Source of the DNA: Druceiella hillmani
Lineage: Eukaryota > Arthropoda > Insecta > Lepidoptera > Hepialidae
Assembly: GCA_039881145.1 (NCBI GenBank)
Contig: JAYKKI010000015.1
Span: forward strand, 27,865,501-27,929,500
Reading direction: 5' to 3'
DNA length: 64,000 bases
The translations under genes were made by a program, and so were the position numbers. Below the pieces are notes generated by a model that did no database searches, had not been told where the DNA came from, and saw only the letters and a list, made by a program, of their open reading frames with translations. Below, piece by piece: positions 12,701 to 24,450 of this stretch. The stretch's first letter is position 1. Each line of letters starts with the position of its first letter.

Positions 12701-14632
12701 TAAGTAAACAATTAAAGACTAAATATTAATAAGTTAAATATTATGTAAAAGATTGTGATTGTCTATTGAAGACTAAAAATTTGAGAATGTTTGTTTGGTT
12801 ATTAAGGTCAGATTGACATTATTTCATTGAGTTGATTATTCTTAACATAAATATTATTACTTAATAAAAACTGACTATATATTACCTCAGAAAAATAAAA
12901 TGTGGATTAGCTTTAATTTTAATTAACCAAAGTTAAGATAAAGTTGAAATATGTTTGTTCTATGGCAAGTTGATAATTTTTGATAATTAAAACGTTAAAT
13001 ATAATACTTTATTTTATTTTCTAATCATTTCTATAAAATATTATTATAATCATACGAAAGATCTAATGTTAACACTTACCCAAGGTTGTTAAAACTAACC
13101 TCAAAAGTAGGGCCAAGTATTAACAATTAAATTTAAGAAAATAGATTTCTTCCTAAAAAGTACAAGGGTTATGTAAGATCTTTTATTAAAGATTATAAAC
13201 CAATAGTCGACGCTTCATAAGATTTAAAAATAAATCTCTAACTAGTTTCTTTTGAAGTCAATTATATTGAATGGATGAGAAATATTATTCATATAGTAAA
13301 ATGTAAAATATGTAGTAACACTGTAGATAACAGTATGGTAGATATCTTTTCGCTATTTTTAAATATGAAATAATGAAAAAATAAGAATGATTTACAACAT
13401 ATAATTCAGAAAATATTGAAATGAAAAGAAATGAAGAAAAAAATATGGAATTCGCAATAGTATAGAAAATAATAGCAAAACTACGAGAGACGGGATTTTT
13501 TCTGACAACTTTTGAAAACATCTGGAGAAGAAAAGTTTCTTGTGTTAGAATCCGGTTAGATATATTAACGATAATTTTTGCAATAGCAAATGACATTACG
13601 GACTCGGAAATTAATGTTGAAATTATAAAGAGAAAATAAGTTATGAAAATGGACGCGAAGGTCACAGAAACACAAAACTTCTAAATAAGCCGATAGGATA
13701 ATTAATGCACTACAAAAACATTGAAAAAAGGCATAAGAATATTGGGCCCACCGAAAATGTCAAACAATTTGTAACTGTTACAGATTTTAAAGACATTTCC
13801 TGAGGTTAGGATATCACAGGTTTTCATAGATAATAGAAGCGTTTAGCAAATATGAACTTCTGATTGTATTTGAAAGTGGGATATGTGGAAAATATGGCGA
13901 CTAAATCCAAATTAGTAGGAACTCGAAGAAATTTGAAGCTCTCGTCTAAGATTTTCGTCGATTAGTAGGCTGAATTTTAATGGTTGGAATTCTTTGAATC
14001 ACTATATTATATAGAATTCATTGCGATTATATCGTCAAGTTGATTTGTTTACTACTTATTAATAGACTAATAAATATTGTTAACTAATAAACTCGTAAGC
14101 TAATGAGGCAATATCCGGTAAAAAATATAGATAGTAGTTTTGAACGGTAAAAAATCTGAATGAGTATAATATCGCGAAACTAAGAGGGCGAAGATAGGAG
14201 ACATGAAGCATATTCTTAATAATATAGTTAAAACAAATGGTAAAAACAAAAATAAACCTTGCGCATACGAGCTATGGGAAGTTCTTTAAGAATTAGTACA
14301 TAAAAACTTAATATATCAACTTCAGCCACAACCAATTAAGTATACATTAAAATATGCGATACAGACTGAGTCTGTGACAGATTAACAGAACAATATTAAT
14401 GAAATGTGAAAACAGTTATCTAACTTTTCTTTCTTGCATTTATGTGTCTTTAAATATTAATATAATCCTACAACAGATGTATGATCAACATTTGACTCTA
14501 TTGATTAACGACAACTGGAAAAACGTTGGCACATCATTTGCTGCATTGTACATGTGTGAAGATGATTTCGATTAGAATTGAAGTTTCTTGTTAGTCTGCG
14601 AAGAGATTATTGGATTTCAGTGATTGGAGATT

Positions 14633-14673
14633 AGTGGACGTAAAACAATAGGTTATATCGTTTTACGTCCACT
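14633..14673. repeat. Inverted repeat, 14-bp perfect arms
   Basis: agtggacgtaaaac at 14633-14646 is the exact reverse complement of 14660-14673, with a 13-base loop. Its function is unknown. Confidence 0.85.
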
Positions 14674-15375
14674 TAAAAGACCTTTTCAATATTTAGTTAA
14701 ATTTATAAATCGTTGTACATTAAATTTTATTCGTGATCATTATGTATATGACACCTGAGTTCTTTTTAATATTAACATGTATTTATCAGATACATAACTT
14801 GTTTTTAAGTGGTATGGCGATTGAAAAATTAGATAAATATTTAAAAATTAATGGTAGCAAATGCAAAGCATTATTTTTTTAAAATCATGAACTAAGAACA
14901 GATTGTGATGATAAGCTTGAAAATGTATGCTTGGCATTATATTAGTAACTTAAACGTGGGATTAATTATGAAACGGCGCGTAAGTATTTAAAGTTTAATA
15001 AATACCGAAGAAACTCGTTAAGAAACAAAAATATGAAAATTGGTAGGAAATTACTTTAAAAAGACATCTTTATTTTACAAAAAAATGGCTTACTGTACTG
15101 TCACATTGAAATGTAAAGAAGAAAAGCGTCTTGAGTAAAATCAATTTAATCTCATGCAGTCTCTGAGCCGGATTCTCACTTGCTTCGCTTTAATGAAATA
15201 ATATATCAAAGTAATCGGACTCGTAACTCATTGAAATTTTATATTATACATTATGTAATCAAATTTCCAAATGATTTTTGTAATACATCGGCCATTTACG
15301 AATAAATAGGGAAAGTCAACCGCGAATCATACTTAATTGCCAAACCAGAGGTCACTAATTACCGCGCTGAGACAG

Positions 15376-15463
15376 GGGTACATCACGTAGTTTCATTTAA
15401 TTGTGAATAATAAATTTCTACAAAATTAACGCCAAATATGTTCTATGTTGAACATCACACTAA
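15376..15463 (+). repeat. Dispersed repeat copy 1 (second copy at 54817)
   Basis: About 85 bp beginning tacatcacgtagtttcat and including tttctacaaaattaacg match 54817-54900 with roughly 85-90 % identity by eye. The match starts abruptly here, as expected of a 5'-truncated retrotransposon tail. Confidence 0.75.
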
Positions 15464-15999
15464 CCTTTAAGTCGTTCATGGCACACCCATTCGATGATGA
15501 CGTTAAAATTACGTTATTGATTTAAGTCGCTATTACTCTAATTACTTAAATGATTGTAGGATTACATAATTATATTTTAAGAAAAATAAAATTGTAAGTG
15601 TATGTAATAAAATCAATTATGCATGGAAATGAATCGCGAAATTTATCTACAAAATATGGCAAATTTGCTAATTCTGAGAATGTATCGTCTGAAATGATGT
15701 AATTAGTTTAACTTTTTCGGCTGTACTATTGTATGATATTATAGACAGTTATATAGAAAATGATATTGACAAATAATTGAGATGCAAATTTAAATATTTA
15801 AGTTTATTTTAAAGATTAAGTTTATCAAATTTGATTTAAAATTTATCAAATTTTGAGTACCTACGCACGACAAATAAATAATTTAACATGTGAAACCTCT
15901 ACAGGCCATTATTGACACCGCAAACGTCACGTCCGGATAAAAACAATCCACTTCGACAAGACTAAACGAAATAAAATAAAGAGAGAAAAGAGAAAACAT

Positions 16000-16520
16000 T
16001 AATTCGACATAGGCGCGACCTGTCATTGGCCGAGCTGATTGTTTTTTTAACGCTTATTGTGATCAATACGTGCTGATGACTCTCAGACGATGGCCCTCGA
16101 CTGATAATGAACGAGAGAGCCGCCAGGAATGTAGTAAATGTATAGGAACGAGTGTTACGCTACCATTGCGCATAAATTAAGCACGTCGTTTTGGGTCGTG
16201 GGTGAGAATTACGGGCTTGGTCGCCCGCCTGTGGGTGTTTATGTTATTTAATTATGAAAATACGACATACGTCCGTAATTCATTGCTTTTATTGTACAAG
16301 TTAATAATAGAGACGTATTTATGAAGGTATTTATTTGTTTTTTGTCGACGTAAATTGATATTTTGACAGGTTTATTGGGAGAAAATGGTAATTTGTTTTT
16401 GGCTTTGGGTCGGTTGGTCAGTGCACGTGCATATAATGGTTGTATAGCGCCAGTTTTAATCCATTTTAGATTAGCAGCGCGGTGTCGTTAACCTATAAGC
16501 TCGTTAGATGCTTTTGAGCA
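16000..16520. promoter_or_regulatory. Higher-complexity island, candidate cis-regulatory element
   Basis: About 500 bp with few homopolymers, CpG-containing words and no open frame. It contains catgcgcataaattaag-like AT/GC mixed words and, at about 16458-16480, two K50-homeodomain-type core sites (taatcc and gattag) within about 20 bp. The match to Otx/Bicoid-class cores is an observation of short motifs only. Regulation of a neighbouring gene outside the window is inference. Confidence 0.25.
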
Positions 16521-19500
16521 GAATCGATTTATGTTTGTTAATTTACGCTGTCATTTTATTAATATGTATAATATAAATACATTAGCCTAACATTTTATTT
16601 AAGACATTTCATACGCCAAATTGATTTTTTTCGATTCGATAAACGCTTCAATATTTCAAACATCATTATTTTAATTTCGAAATTCGATATCGAAATAACA
16701 TAACTTAATTTTTTCATTTTAAAGCATTGTATTGTACATATAGCAATCCTCGTACAAACTTGTTATATAGTCTATTGCAATGTTAGCGTATTACTACAGT
16801 TCAGAGATTTGGTGCCTCATTTATTTCTTACACCAGATTACCTCTTCAACGATTATTTCTGTGCTCCCTAAAGTCTGCGCTCTATACCACGCCGGGACTC
16901 ACACTGTCCTTTTTAGGACAATGCTAGAAATACTCGATAAAAAGAGTAAATATTTAACAGTAAACATTCAATTATATCTCAACAATGGCCACAAAAATTC
17001 TTATGTATCTTAAAATAAAATAAAAAAAGAACTTAATTATAGGTTGCCATAAGAAAGATTTACCAAAATACATTTTGTTTTAATTAGTTTGTAATAATCT
17101 AAATATACCGCGCTTAGCGGTTAATAATTCAACACTTGTTTGAAAGATAAAATTTTCTTTTATTTTCCGCTTATCGCAAATATGTAACACTGAGTAAATT
17201 GGGGACATATTTCCTCATATTTTAATAAGAATTCTGCTTTAATCTTGGTCTTCGTTTTTAGTATTAATCTTGCTACGTAAACCAGTAAACATTGGTATTG
17301 CTACTATATACGTAGTATTGATATAGCTCTAACATACATAGTATTGATCTCGCTGATGTATGCGTTTTACTAGCTGGTGTCTTGAGACAAAAACCAATAT
17401 TGCAAAATCAAGATCGATATTGCTGGTCACTAAAAAGAAACAATAAATCAATTACTTATTTCCCTGAAGTAAAAAACTGTAACAATGTCAATTTCATCAG
17501 ACATTGAAATAAAATTGGCCGCATCGTTTGTATCAACGCATAAGTTAAGTGTTAGATTGTTCATTTTTTTTTATTTCTACACATTAGCAGATTAGGGTTG
17601 ACAGCGAGGTACAAATTATATGGAAAACATTTCCCTGTACGTAAATAATTTACCTACCAGGGAATACAAAATACGTATGAGAGTAATTCAATTAAAGGTC
17701 CGGAAATAATAATGTAACTTATGAATAAGATCGCTAAGATATTATCTCCTAACCTTAGTTGATAACTTTTTACTTTATCGTTGTTTTATTACGTTATTAC
17801 TGATTTTGGTTTCGCAAATAGTCATACATTTTTCCCCGTGTCATCATTAATTTTAGGGATGTGGGAAAGGGCAGTTGCGTTTATATTTAAAGTTACATTT
17901 TATTTTATCTTAATGAATGTATTATTTTATATTAATTATAATAATATTTAATTTTAGTGATGGTTTATGCAATGGGTGAATTTTAAATTTATGATTTTTG
18001 CAAATAATTATAATTATGCTAAAATTTTTAAAAATGCTAAATACCGTGTTAATATTCTTATAAAAATTTGAAGAATGCTGAGTTTATTGATTAATCTTAG
18101 GGTAAATTATTGACTTATTATGATTAAGAACAAAGAATATGTGCTATAACTTGAATCATTATGCTACAGTAAAGTAACGCATAACTTAGATAAGGAATAA
18201 CAATTTTTCATCTTTTTTCCTAAATATTTCTTTTTTCGATTTTGAATCAAAATTTGTTTTCGTAAAATGTTGATTAAAATATGTTTGGAAAAATTGGACA
18301 AATACAAAAACAAGTTCAAATAAGTTCAAGAACGAGGAAATAGTTTGAAACCCCACACTAAAATATTGGGATTAAAATGACTAATAAAATGGCCATGAGT
18401 CATTCCTGCCTACGGTGGATACCAATCACGCTGATTAATGGCTCCACTCAACTTGCCCCGATAATAAACCAACTTTGGCTGACACTTCAGAAAAAAGTGA
18501 GTTTTTTATTTAATTTTTATTCGCGTTTCATTCAGGGTTGCTAGTTATACCTAAATTACAAAGTAAAGAAGCATAGGTCACAGGCTAGGGCAAATACGAT
18601 TTTCGTATATGCATTTATTCTATACATACATTCATCCATCTCTTACAAGTGAGGAAAAACACCAATTTTCACATTCAAACTTTTGGGGTTTCTATTTATG
18701 TTACGAGCGCCCTCGTTGATAAACATACGAAATATTTCACGTCGGATGGCTCTCATCTTCGCTTCGATTTATAATGTATATCAAAAATGTCCCATTTTGA
18801 TATTACAAACTTATAGCAAATAAATTTATAATTTCAATGTAACTCAGGCAAAAAAGGCAAAATAATAGTTAAACTTCTAAATGAAAGTTGAAAAGCTAAA
18901 AATTTGCATAAACCTTTGCTTGATTTTGTAATGACGGACTAAAAAGTCTCTTAAGATATTATATTCGCTAAACAGAGTACCAAAGATTAAATATAACGGA
19001 AATCTTTTTTTTCAAATAACTTACAATTGATGTAATTTTACTAAAAAACTAACTTTGTTAGTAATAATAATAATAATATTTTCATTATATAATTATTTTA
19101 TTATATAATCAACTTTGTAGTGTCCAATGTATCTGGCTCCTTTTCCGCGCTTTACCTCAAAAACGGTTATTATTCGTAAAAAAATACATGTAACTAAATT
19201 TGTAGAAAATGTTATAATTTAAATTTTTTTTGTGATGACCTCTAATGACATGCGAAGCATAGGACGAGAGATATTTGCAAAGAACAAAAAGTAAAATTTT
19301 CGTGACTTTTGACCTCTGATATCTCGGCAAGTGGAAATCACATCTCAAGAAACTTTTCAGACCGTCTTTAGTAGGCCAAAACAAAAATCTTTGCATATTT
19401 TCATCTTTCCTATTTTCATTCCAAGATTTAATCCTTATTTCACGGTTTAATACTTATATTTTTTTATTTTCACTATCGCTGTCCACTAGTCTTTCTCACT

Positions 19501-20272
19501 AAAATAGTTAATGTAAAAAAATAATGGCACATTCCTTGTAAAAGTAACAATACCATTATTAAGTGAACAATCATTAAAATTCTCAGTCATGTTTGTCTCA
19601 GCTTTACAAGATGACGAAGCATAGATGCAATAAATCACACAACAACTACAAGGCATATTAAATCCGCTTATTTTAGTACATGCAGACAATACGGCATTCT
19701 GCAATAAAGCCGCGTTATGCTGATAAGCTTTAAATGTTTCATATTTAAAGTTTAGATGGGTTGCCCTCCAGACGAATCGATTTACTTTCCCTTTCCATGC
19801 ATTGTAAAGGTGATGAATTGTGCATTAACGAAGGAGATTATTATAATACACGAATGTTGATATGTGAACATGGATATAACTCACCTGTCGAAAGGCGTTT
19901 GTTTCTATTCGCTCTGCGAATGATGGTTATGTAAAACAATTACTGTAACTCACGGCGATCAGTTGTTAACAGTTTCTACTTTCTATCTGATGTATAAATA
20001 ATAAAAACAAGCGCGTGGCAAAACAGACTTTAGTACCTAAGGGGACGTCTTTATCCTCTTTAATCTCTATATATGAGCTTCAATATGCAACTTTTTTTTT
20101 CATTTTTATCCACCAACTGAGCCTGGATTAGGACTAGATCGTCAAATCGTTTGGGAGAAATTTGTCGAAATTGTCGAAAAATAAAATTTATATAACAATT
20201 TATATTTTGTGTTGATTAGCATTATCGTTTAAAATTATTTCTGATTAATTTCTTTATAAAAACTATTACCAC
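16520..20272. other. AT-rich gene-free DNA with one denser patch
   Basis: A higher-complexity patch lies at about 18365-18500 (homeodomain-like gattaatgg, cattcctgcctacgg). Elsewhere there are no repeats or coding regions. Short frames such as 16780-17013 have no recognisable domain. Confidence 0.5.
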
Positions 20273-20303
20273 TAAGTTGAAATAACACAATTATTTCAAC
20301 TTA
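20273..20303. repeat. Inverted repeat, 13-bp perfect arms
   Basis: taagttgaaataa at 20273-20285 pairs exactly with 20291-20303 around a 5-base loop. No run of T follows that would suggest a terminator. Confidence 0.85.
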
Positions 20304-20663
20304 ATGGGTCATTGTATTTAATTTACCTATTTAATATATAATTACCGTCTATGTAAAATATTTCCCCTACGATTTCAATTGCAACTCGGTATTATTCGTT
20401 TAACTCGTTTAATAGTTTGAACTATCTAAAATATATATGACAACTCTTATCAAACAATTCAAAGCTTAGATCTCTTTTGTTATGGCTTAACTGTAGTTTT
20501 TGCTTACTTCTTTTCTCAAAGGAATAAGGTGAATAGGTCTGTCGGAATATACGCGTAAATACTAAAGCAACGAGAAAACATCTCAAATGATACGAAAAAA
20601 TAAATGAATTTGAACAAAAATATAGTATTGCCACCCTGCACTTACTTTCTAACGAAAGCCTTT

Positions 20664-21320
20664 TCATTTATTGAACCATTGAGAGATGCAATCGATCCAC
20701 TCTTCCTTGGACATCTGTTCCACAGCTTTTTTGGAGGCAATCGACGCTTCTTCGGCATCCTAGTATCGTCTTCTTCGCCGTTTGTCTTTTATTCTTGAAA
20801 ATAAATAGAAATGGTACGGTGCGAGGTCGGTACTGTATTGTAAATGAACTAGTGTTTCTTTACCCAACGTCATCAAATATTCGATAGTCCTTTTGGTTGA
20901 GTGTACGGAGTTTCAGCTTTCGCCACTCGTGATTATGTTGAATATGGTATTTCAGTGATTTACCTCGTTTTTTTCTGACACTATGCGACACCATATCATG
21001 GGATGTTCACTTAGCGTGAAACTTACTGACGCCGAAACGTTCATATACAATTTTCTGTATTTTACTCATAAACTTGTCTTCTTCTAAACGTATCTCAATC
21101 TGCTGGCAAGTTATTATCTTGTCAGACTTTATCATAAACGTTGATATAATCTTCAACACTTGATATAACCTTCAGTTATCGCTGTTGACGGACGTCCGTC
21201 ATTCAGATCATAACTGTGATCGGTACGACCACACTTAAATTCACTAAACCAGTTCTATACAGTAGCATGGAATTCACGAGCTTCATCTCAAATGACAATC
21301 TAAGCCAATTGTGACTTTGT
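20664..21320 (-). pseudogene. mariner transposase relic with internal deletion
   Basis: On the minus strand the N-terminal part is readable from about 21310: DEARE, then NWFSEFKCGRTDHSYDLNDG and RPSTAITEG (the paired-like helix-turn-helix), and ITCQQIEIRLEE with MSKIQKIVYERFGVSKFHA near 21120-21010. About 150 bp later the C-terminal part appears: YSTDLAPYHFYLFSRIKDKR, EEWIDCISQWFNK, then a stop at 20664-20666. These match the mariner lineage often annotated as SETMAR-like in insects. The core between them, holding the first two catalytic Asp residues, is almost absent; only the third (STDLAP) remains. Several frameshifts and stops confirm decay. An unrelated intact mariner could have supplied transposase for such a deleted copy; that is inference. 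Confidence 0.87.
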
Positions 21321-21344
21321 TGTTGATTAAGACTATTATGAAAG

Positions 21345-22480
21345 TCAGGAAAAATTGTGCGAAAATTTCACTATGTCAAATTCATCTTGTGGTAAACCCA
21401 ACTTTGAGATTCCACCCAATTTGTAAAAACAAATGGCAAATTTAAGTAAAGTGTCCAGTGGATGACCAGAGTCCGATATTTTATATTTGACTTTATTTAT
21501 TTTATAGCAGGCTACCTTCGTATGTATTTGGTAACATTGCAGACCGTACATATGCATTTTGTTATGTTATAACAAAATTGTATTAGTGTATTTTATTATT
21601 ATGCTCATAAACTATTTATATCGTTGTATTCAGAAATTGTATTCATTCATCCTCGCCATAATGCCTTGCCATCGGTGTGCATATGCACGCAGTTTGTTTC
21701 ACTTTTAGTTGAGAGAATAACATTTTAAAATTTACTCGAAAAATTATTTATGGACTAATAGTTGTATTACAAAAGTATTAGCAATGTGTAAAGTTTGAAG
21801 AATAGTCCTTACTTTTGTAAGCAATCGGACACACGTACCTAGACTGTCTTATGCTTAAAAATAACATACACGGAGACAATCAACCGCACAAATAAACAAA
21901 CATGTCTCCACTACCCACACAACGAGGCATTCAATACCCGAACTATTTAAGACGTAACATTATTAATTGAATAGCGCACCGATGGTTACCTAGCAGATAG
22001 ATAGACAGGCGTTCCGTAGCATGTTAAGCTATACATTCTGTTGCAGTGGTATTCAATCTGGAGTCTGGAGTCACGTATTCTTTCAGAGTTGAATGGTGGT
22101 AATATTGTCAAGTTGCTAAAATATCAGTGTACGCTTTACGAAATGGTTAGAATTAGTTTATTTATTAGAAATGCGTCAATAAATTGCAAAACAGTTAATA
22201 CAAGGTTTAAAAATAACATAAAAAATAGTTTGAATAAAAAACAGTGAAATGGATCTGCCTTTACAGGAATATAATATAATTTTATTCTGTAGAAAATAGT
22301 TTAGAGTGCAAATAATTTATTATTTTTGATATATGATTAATTATTTATTTAGGTATTTTTAATATGTGAAGAATTATTAATAATGACCAAGTACAAACTA
22401 TTATAAAAAATAATTAATATCGATAGCTATTTTTAATTTGTAGCAATTGTCTAAATTAATTAAAAATAAATTGTTAACTG
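21345..22480. other. AT-rich gene-free DNA
   Basis: No repeat, RNA or coding feature recognised. The short frames here lack domains. Confidence 0.55.
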
Positions 22481-22487
22481 ACATTAA

Positions 22488-22580
22488 CAATTTTTCTATT
22501 TCTATCAAAATGCTCTTTCCGAGTTTAACGTGGCTTTCTTCGGCGGCCCTGTTGGGCCTGTAAATCTCACGGGTAAGTAG
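22488..22580 (+). other. GC-rich islet with exon-like signals (candidate exon)
   Basis: A 70-bp GC-rich islet sits in very AT-rich DNA. Two readings are possible. First, ATG 22510 has an insect-like start context (tatcaaaatg) and encodes a hydrophobic, signal-peptide-like MLFPSLTWLSSAALLGL; it ends at a stop at 22561, or at a possible 5' splice site cct/gtaaat at 22560. Second, a pyrimidine-rich run ending in gag precedes an open frame FNVAFFGGPVGPVNLTG that runs into the strong 5' splice site ggg/gtaagt-like sequence at 22573. Neither peptide is recognised. It may be a first or internal exon of a host gene, or a relic. Confidence 0.25.
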
Positions 22581-23400
22581 CTTATATGAGAGGATACAAT
22601 GCGACATAGTGTGCACTTTGTTTCAGCCTGCTGGTACAGTATTCAAAAACTACTATCAAAAATAACCTGACTTTTCAAAAAAAAATTCGAGATTGCCTAT
22701 CCTTGAATATTTATATCATCATCTCATATATATTAATACGCTAAGGTTAAGATGTTACTCTCCCTTTTTAGAAAAAACCTCACAACTAATCCACATAAAT
22801 TATATATCATTTTATAGATAATTGCTTGCTCTACCGGCATCCATAACTAAAAAATTTATTATTGCTATTGTTTTTGAAAATTAATTAATTATTAAAATTA
22901 TATACACACAACAGCAATGCTGCCATCTAACGGCTCAACGTCAATATGATTGACGGTCGGTAAAATTTTTGTTTAATTTCAAATCCACTCACGTATAAAT
23001 AAAGTGGCGCTTTAGCTCAATGCTTTTGATACTTGCGCCTCTATATGTAAATTTTAGTAAAATATTTGTTTGATCTGTCATCTGAGCTTCATATTGGAAT
23101 AAATAATGCGAAGACTTCGCACGGGTCACGCTAGTATAATATAACACTTTAAATGAGCTTACTTTTCCATTTTCTCCATTCAAGAGTGTTACTTTTATCT
23201 ATATAACACCTGGGCCCAACAATATATGAACTTATGAAATATTCTTTAAAAAACGCGTCACCCCTCATACTTTTATTATTTGAATATTTTATTATACTAG
23301 AAGAAAAATAAAAATTTTAAAAATTAGAAAGACTCAATTAGATTGTTTAATTTAGTGTAAAGGATGCTTGATGTTGAAATTGTCTTTTGATTCATTTATT
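22580..23400. other. AT-rich gene-free DNA carrying a Helitron-like end
   Basis: Apart from the possible Helitron terminus at about 23108-23136, no structure is recognised. Confidence 0.5.
23108..23136 (+). mobile_element. Possible Helitron 3' terminus
   Basis: A short perfect hairpin (tgcgaag a cttcgca, 23108-23122) is followed after nine bases by ctagt. A subterminal hairpin followed by CTRR(T) is the hallmark of Helitron 3' ends, and gcacgggtcacgctagt resembles ends common in insect Helitrons. The matching 5' TC end and any internal homology were not located, so the element's extent is unknown. Confidence 0.4.
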
Positions 23401-23401
23401 T

Positions 23402-23635
23402 GAAAAAAAAATTGTGAGCCGTCATGGGATGCCTAGCAGATGTGAAACATCTAATTGTTTTTATTTTTATGTTGTAATATTTTTATTTGAACGAATTTAA
23501 AAGCAAAACATAAGTATTCAGAAAATCGTTAATAAAAAAACATTTTATTATTTTATTTTTATGAAATAATTTATCACAAAAATATTTCTTAACAATCAAA
23601 AAATCAAAAATAATTACTATGGAAAATATATTTTT
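23402..23635 (+). repeat. Dispersed repeat family, copy 1 (copy 2 at 30549)
   Basis: Begins A-run/attgtgagccgtcat and shares gatgtgaaacat, atttgaacgaatt, aaacatt, tatgaaataattta and tggaaaatat with 30549-30770 in the same order and orientation, at roughly 70-75 % identity by eye. No open frame or terminal repeat was seen. It is probably an old non-autonomous transposon. Confidence 0.8.
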
Positions 23636-23639
23636 CATT

Positions 23640-24290
23640 TTATAATACTGTTAGCCGACGTGAATAGGACGTCGCGATGTGCCATCAGAAAGTTTTAACT
23701 CCATCCAAAAGTGCCATTAGATATTTCACATCAAAAATCAATTCTTATCATAATTGGGAAATTGCAAAATTATAAATTAAAATTGAATTTTGTATTACTT
23801 AATGAATTTTATGTTTCTACTCATTGATAAGGTCTTTTGCTAATCTCTAATTTTTTTTGGAAGATTCTACTGCATCCCGACTTTATAAAAAATATAGGTA
23901 AAAAAATATTAAATGTGAAAAAACATGGCATAAATTTTACTGCGGATAAATAAATAATTTATTTCGTCAATTTTGAAGCCTATTATTACTAAGTCTTATT
24001 TTATACTTCAAAAATTGTTTTTCAAACGAAACAAAAAAATATACTTTTTTCGGTTACAAACGATTATAAGAAGTGGGAGGTGGATAAAATATTTTATATT
24101 TTACAGACAGAAAATTTAATTATAAAAATTAAGTTATAACAACACTTCTTTACTTCGATAAAATCATATTCATGACATAATTTGAAATTAATTTCAAGTA
24201 AAGGATGCAAAATTCTATACGATATAATTGCTGAAATTAGAATAAGAATAGAGTATTTAAAAAAAATACGAGAAACAAAAACCCTTCATT
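23640..24290. other. AT-rich gene-free DNA
   Basis: A small GC-richer patch lies near 23655-23710 (gacgtgaataggacgtcgcg). Nothing else is recognised. Confidence 0.5.
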
Positions 24291-24297
24291 TGAGCAG

Positions 24298-24450
24298 CCC
24301 AGTTCAGTGGCGGTGTGGCGGGCCACACACGCGGCGTCGCGGCCGACACCTCCGGGCCGCAGGCGTTCATATATTACTGGTGCAGCGGCACGATGTGAAC
24401 GACGGCACGGCCAGCGGTAGGTGCGGAGGCCATTCTATAATTTAGTACCG
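24298..24450 (+). other. Strongly GC-rich islet, candidate exon
   Basis: About 150 bp with GC near 65 % inside DNA near 25-30 %. Possible 3' splice sites end at 24297 and 24302, and a possible 5' splice site (gcg/gtaggt) lies at 24417. The frame beginning TTC at 24303 encodes FSGGVAGHTRGVAADTSG, continuing to YYWCSGTM and a TGA. Its third codon positions are overwhelmingly G or C, which favours this frame over the two other open frames, although a bias this simple could also arise from local GC content. The product is not recognised. It could be a terminal coding exon, an exon relic or a CpG-rich regulatory element. Confidence 0.3.

Larger units (their letters stand above)
12700..16000. other. 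AT-rich gene-free DNA
   Basis: The longest open frame in the window apart from microsatellites (126 codons, minus strand, 13285-13665) lies here, but it is a low-complexity hydrophobic product of A-rich DNA. Two structured items (a 14-bp-arm hairpin at 14633 and a dispersed-repeat copy at 15376) are listed separately. Nothing else is recognised. Confidence 0.55.

Noticed and set aside
13285..13665. 126-codon minus-strand frame rich in Phe, Ile, Ser and Tyr, looking like a membrane protein
   Set aside because: The plus strand is A-rich low-complexity DNA, which gives hydrophobic minus-strand translations automatically. There are no splice signals, no conserved motif and no match to receptor families I know.
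24182..24445. 87-codon frame through the 24.3-kb GC islet
   Set aside because: It uses an Arg/Gly/His-rich frame typical of shadow reading in GC-rich DNA. Another frame of the islet has the coding-like third-position bias.
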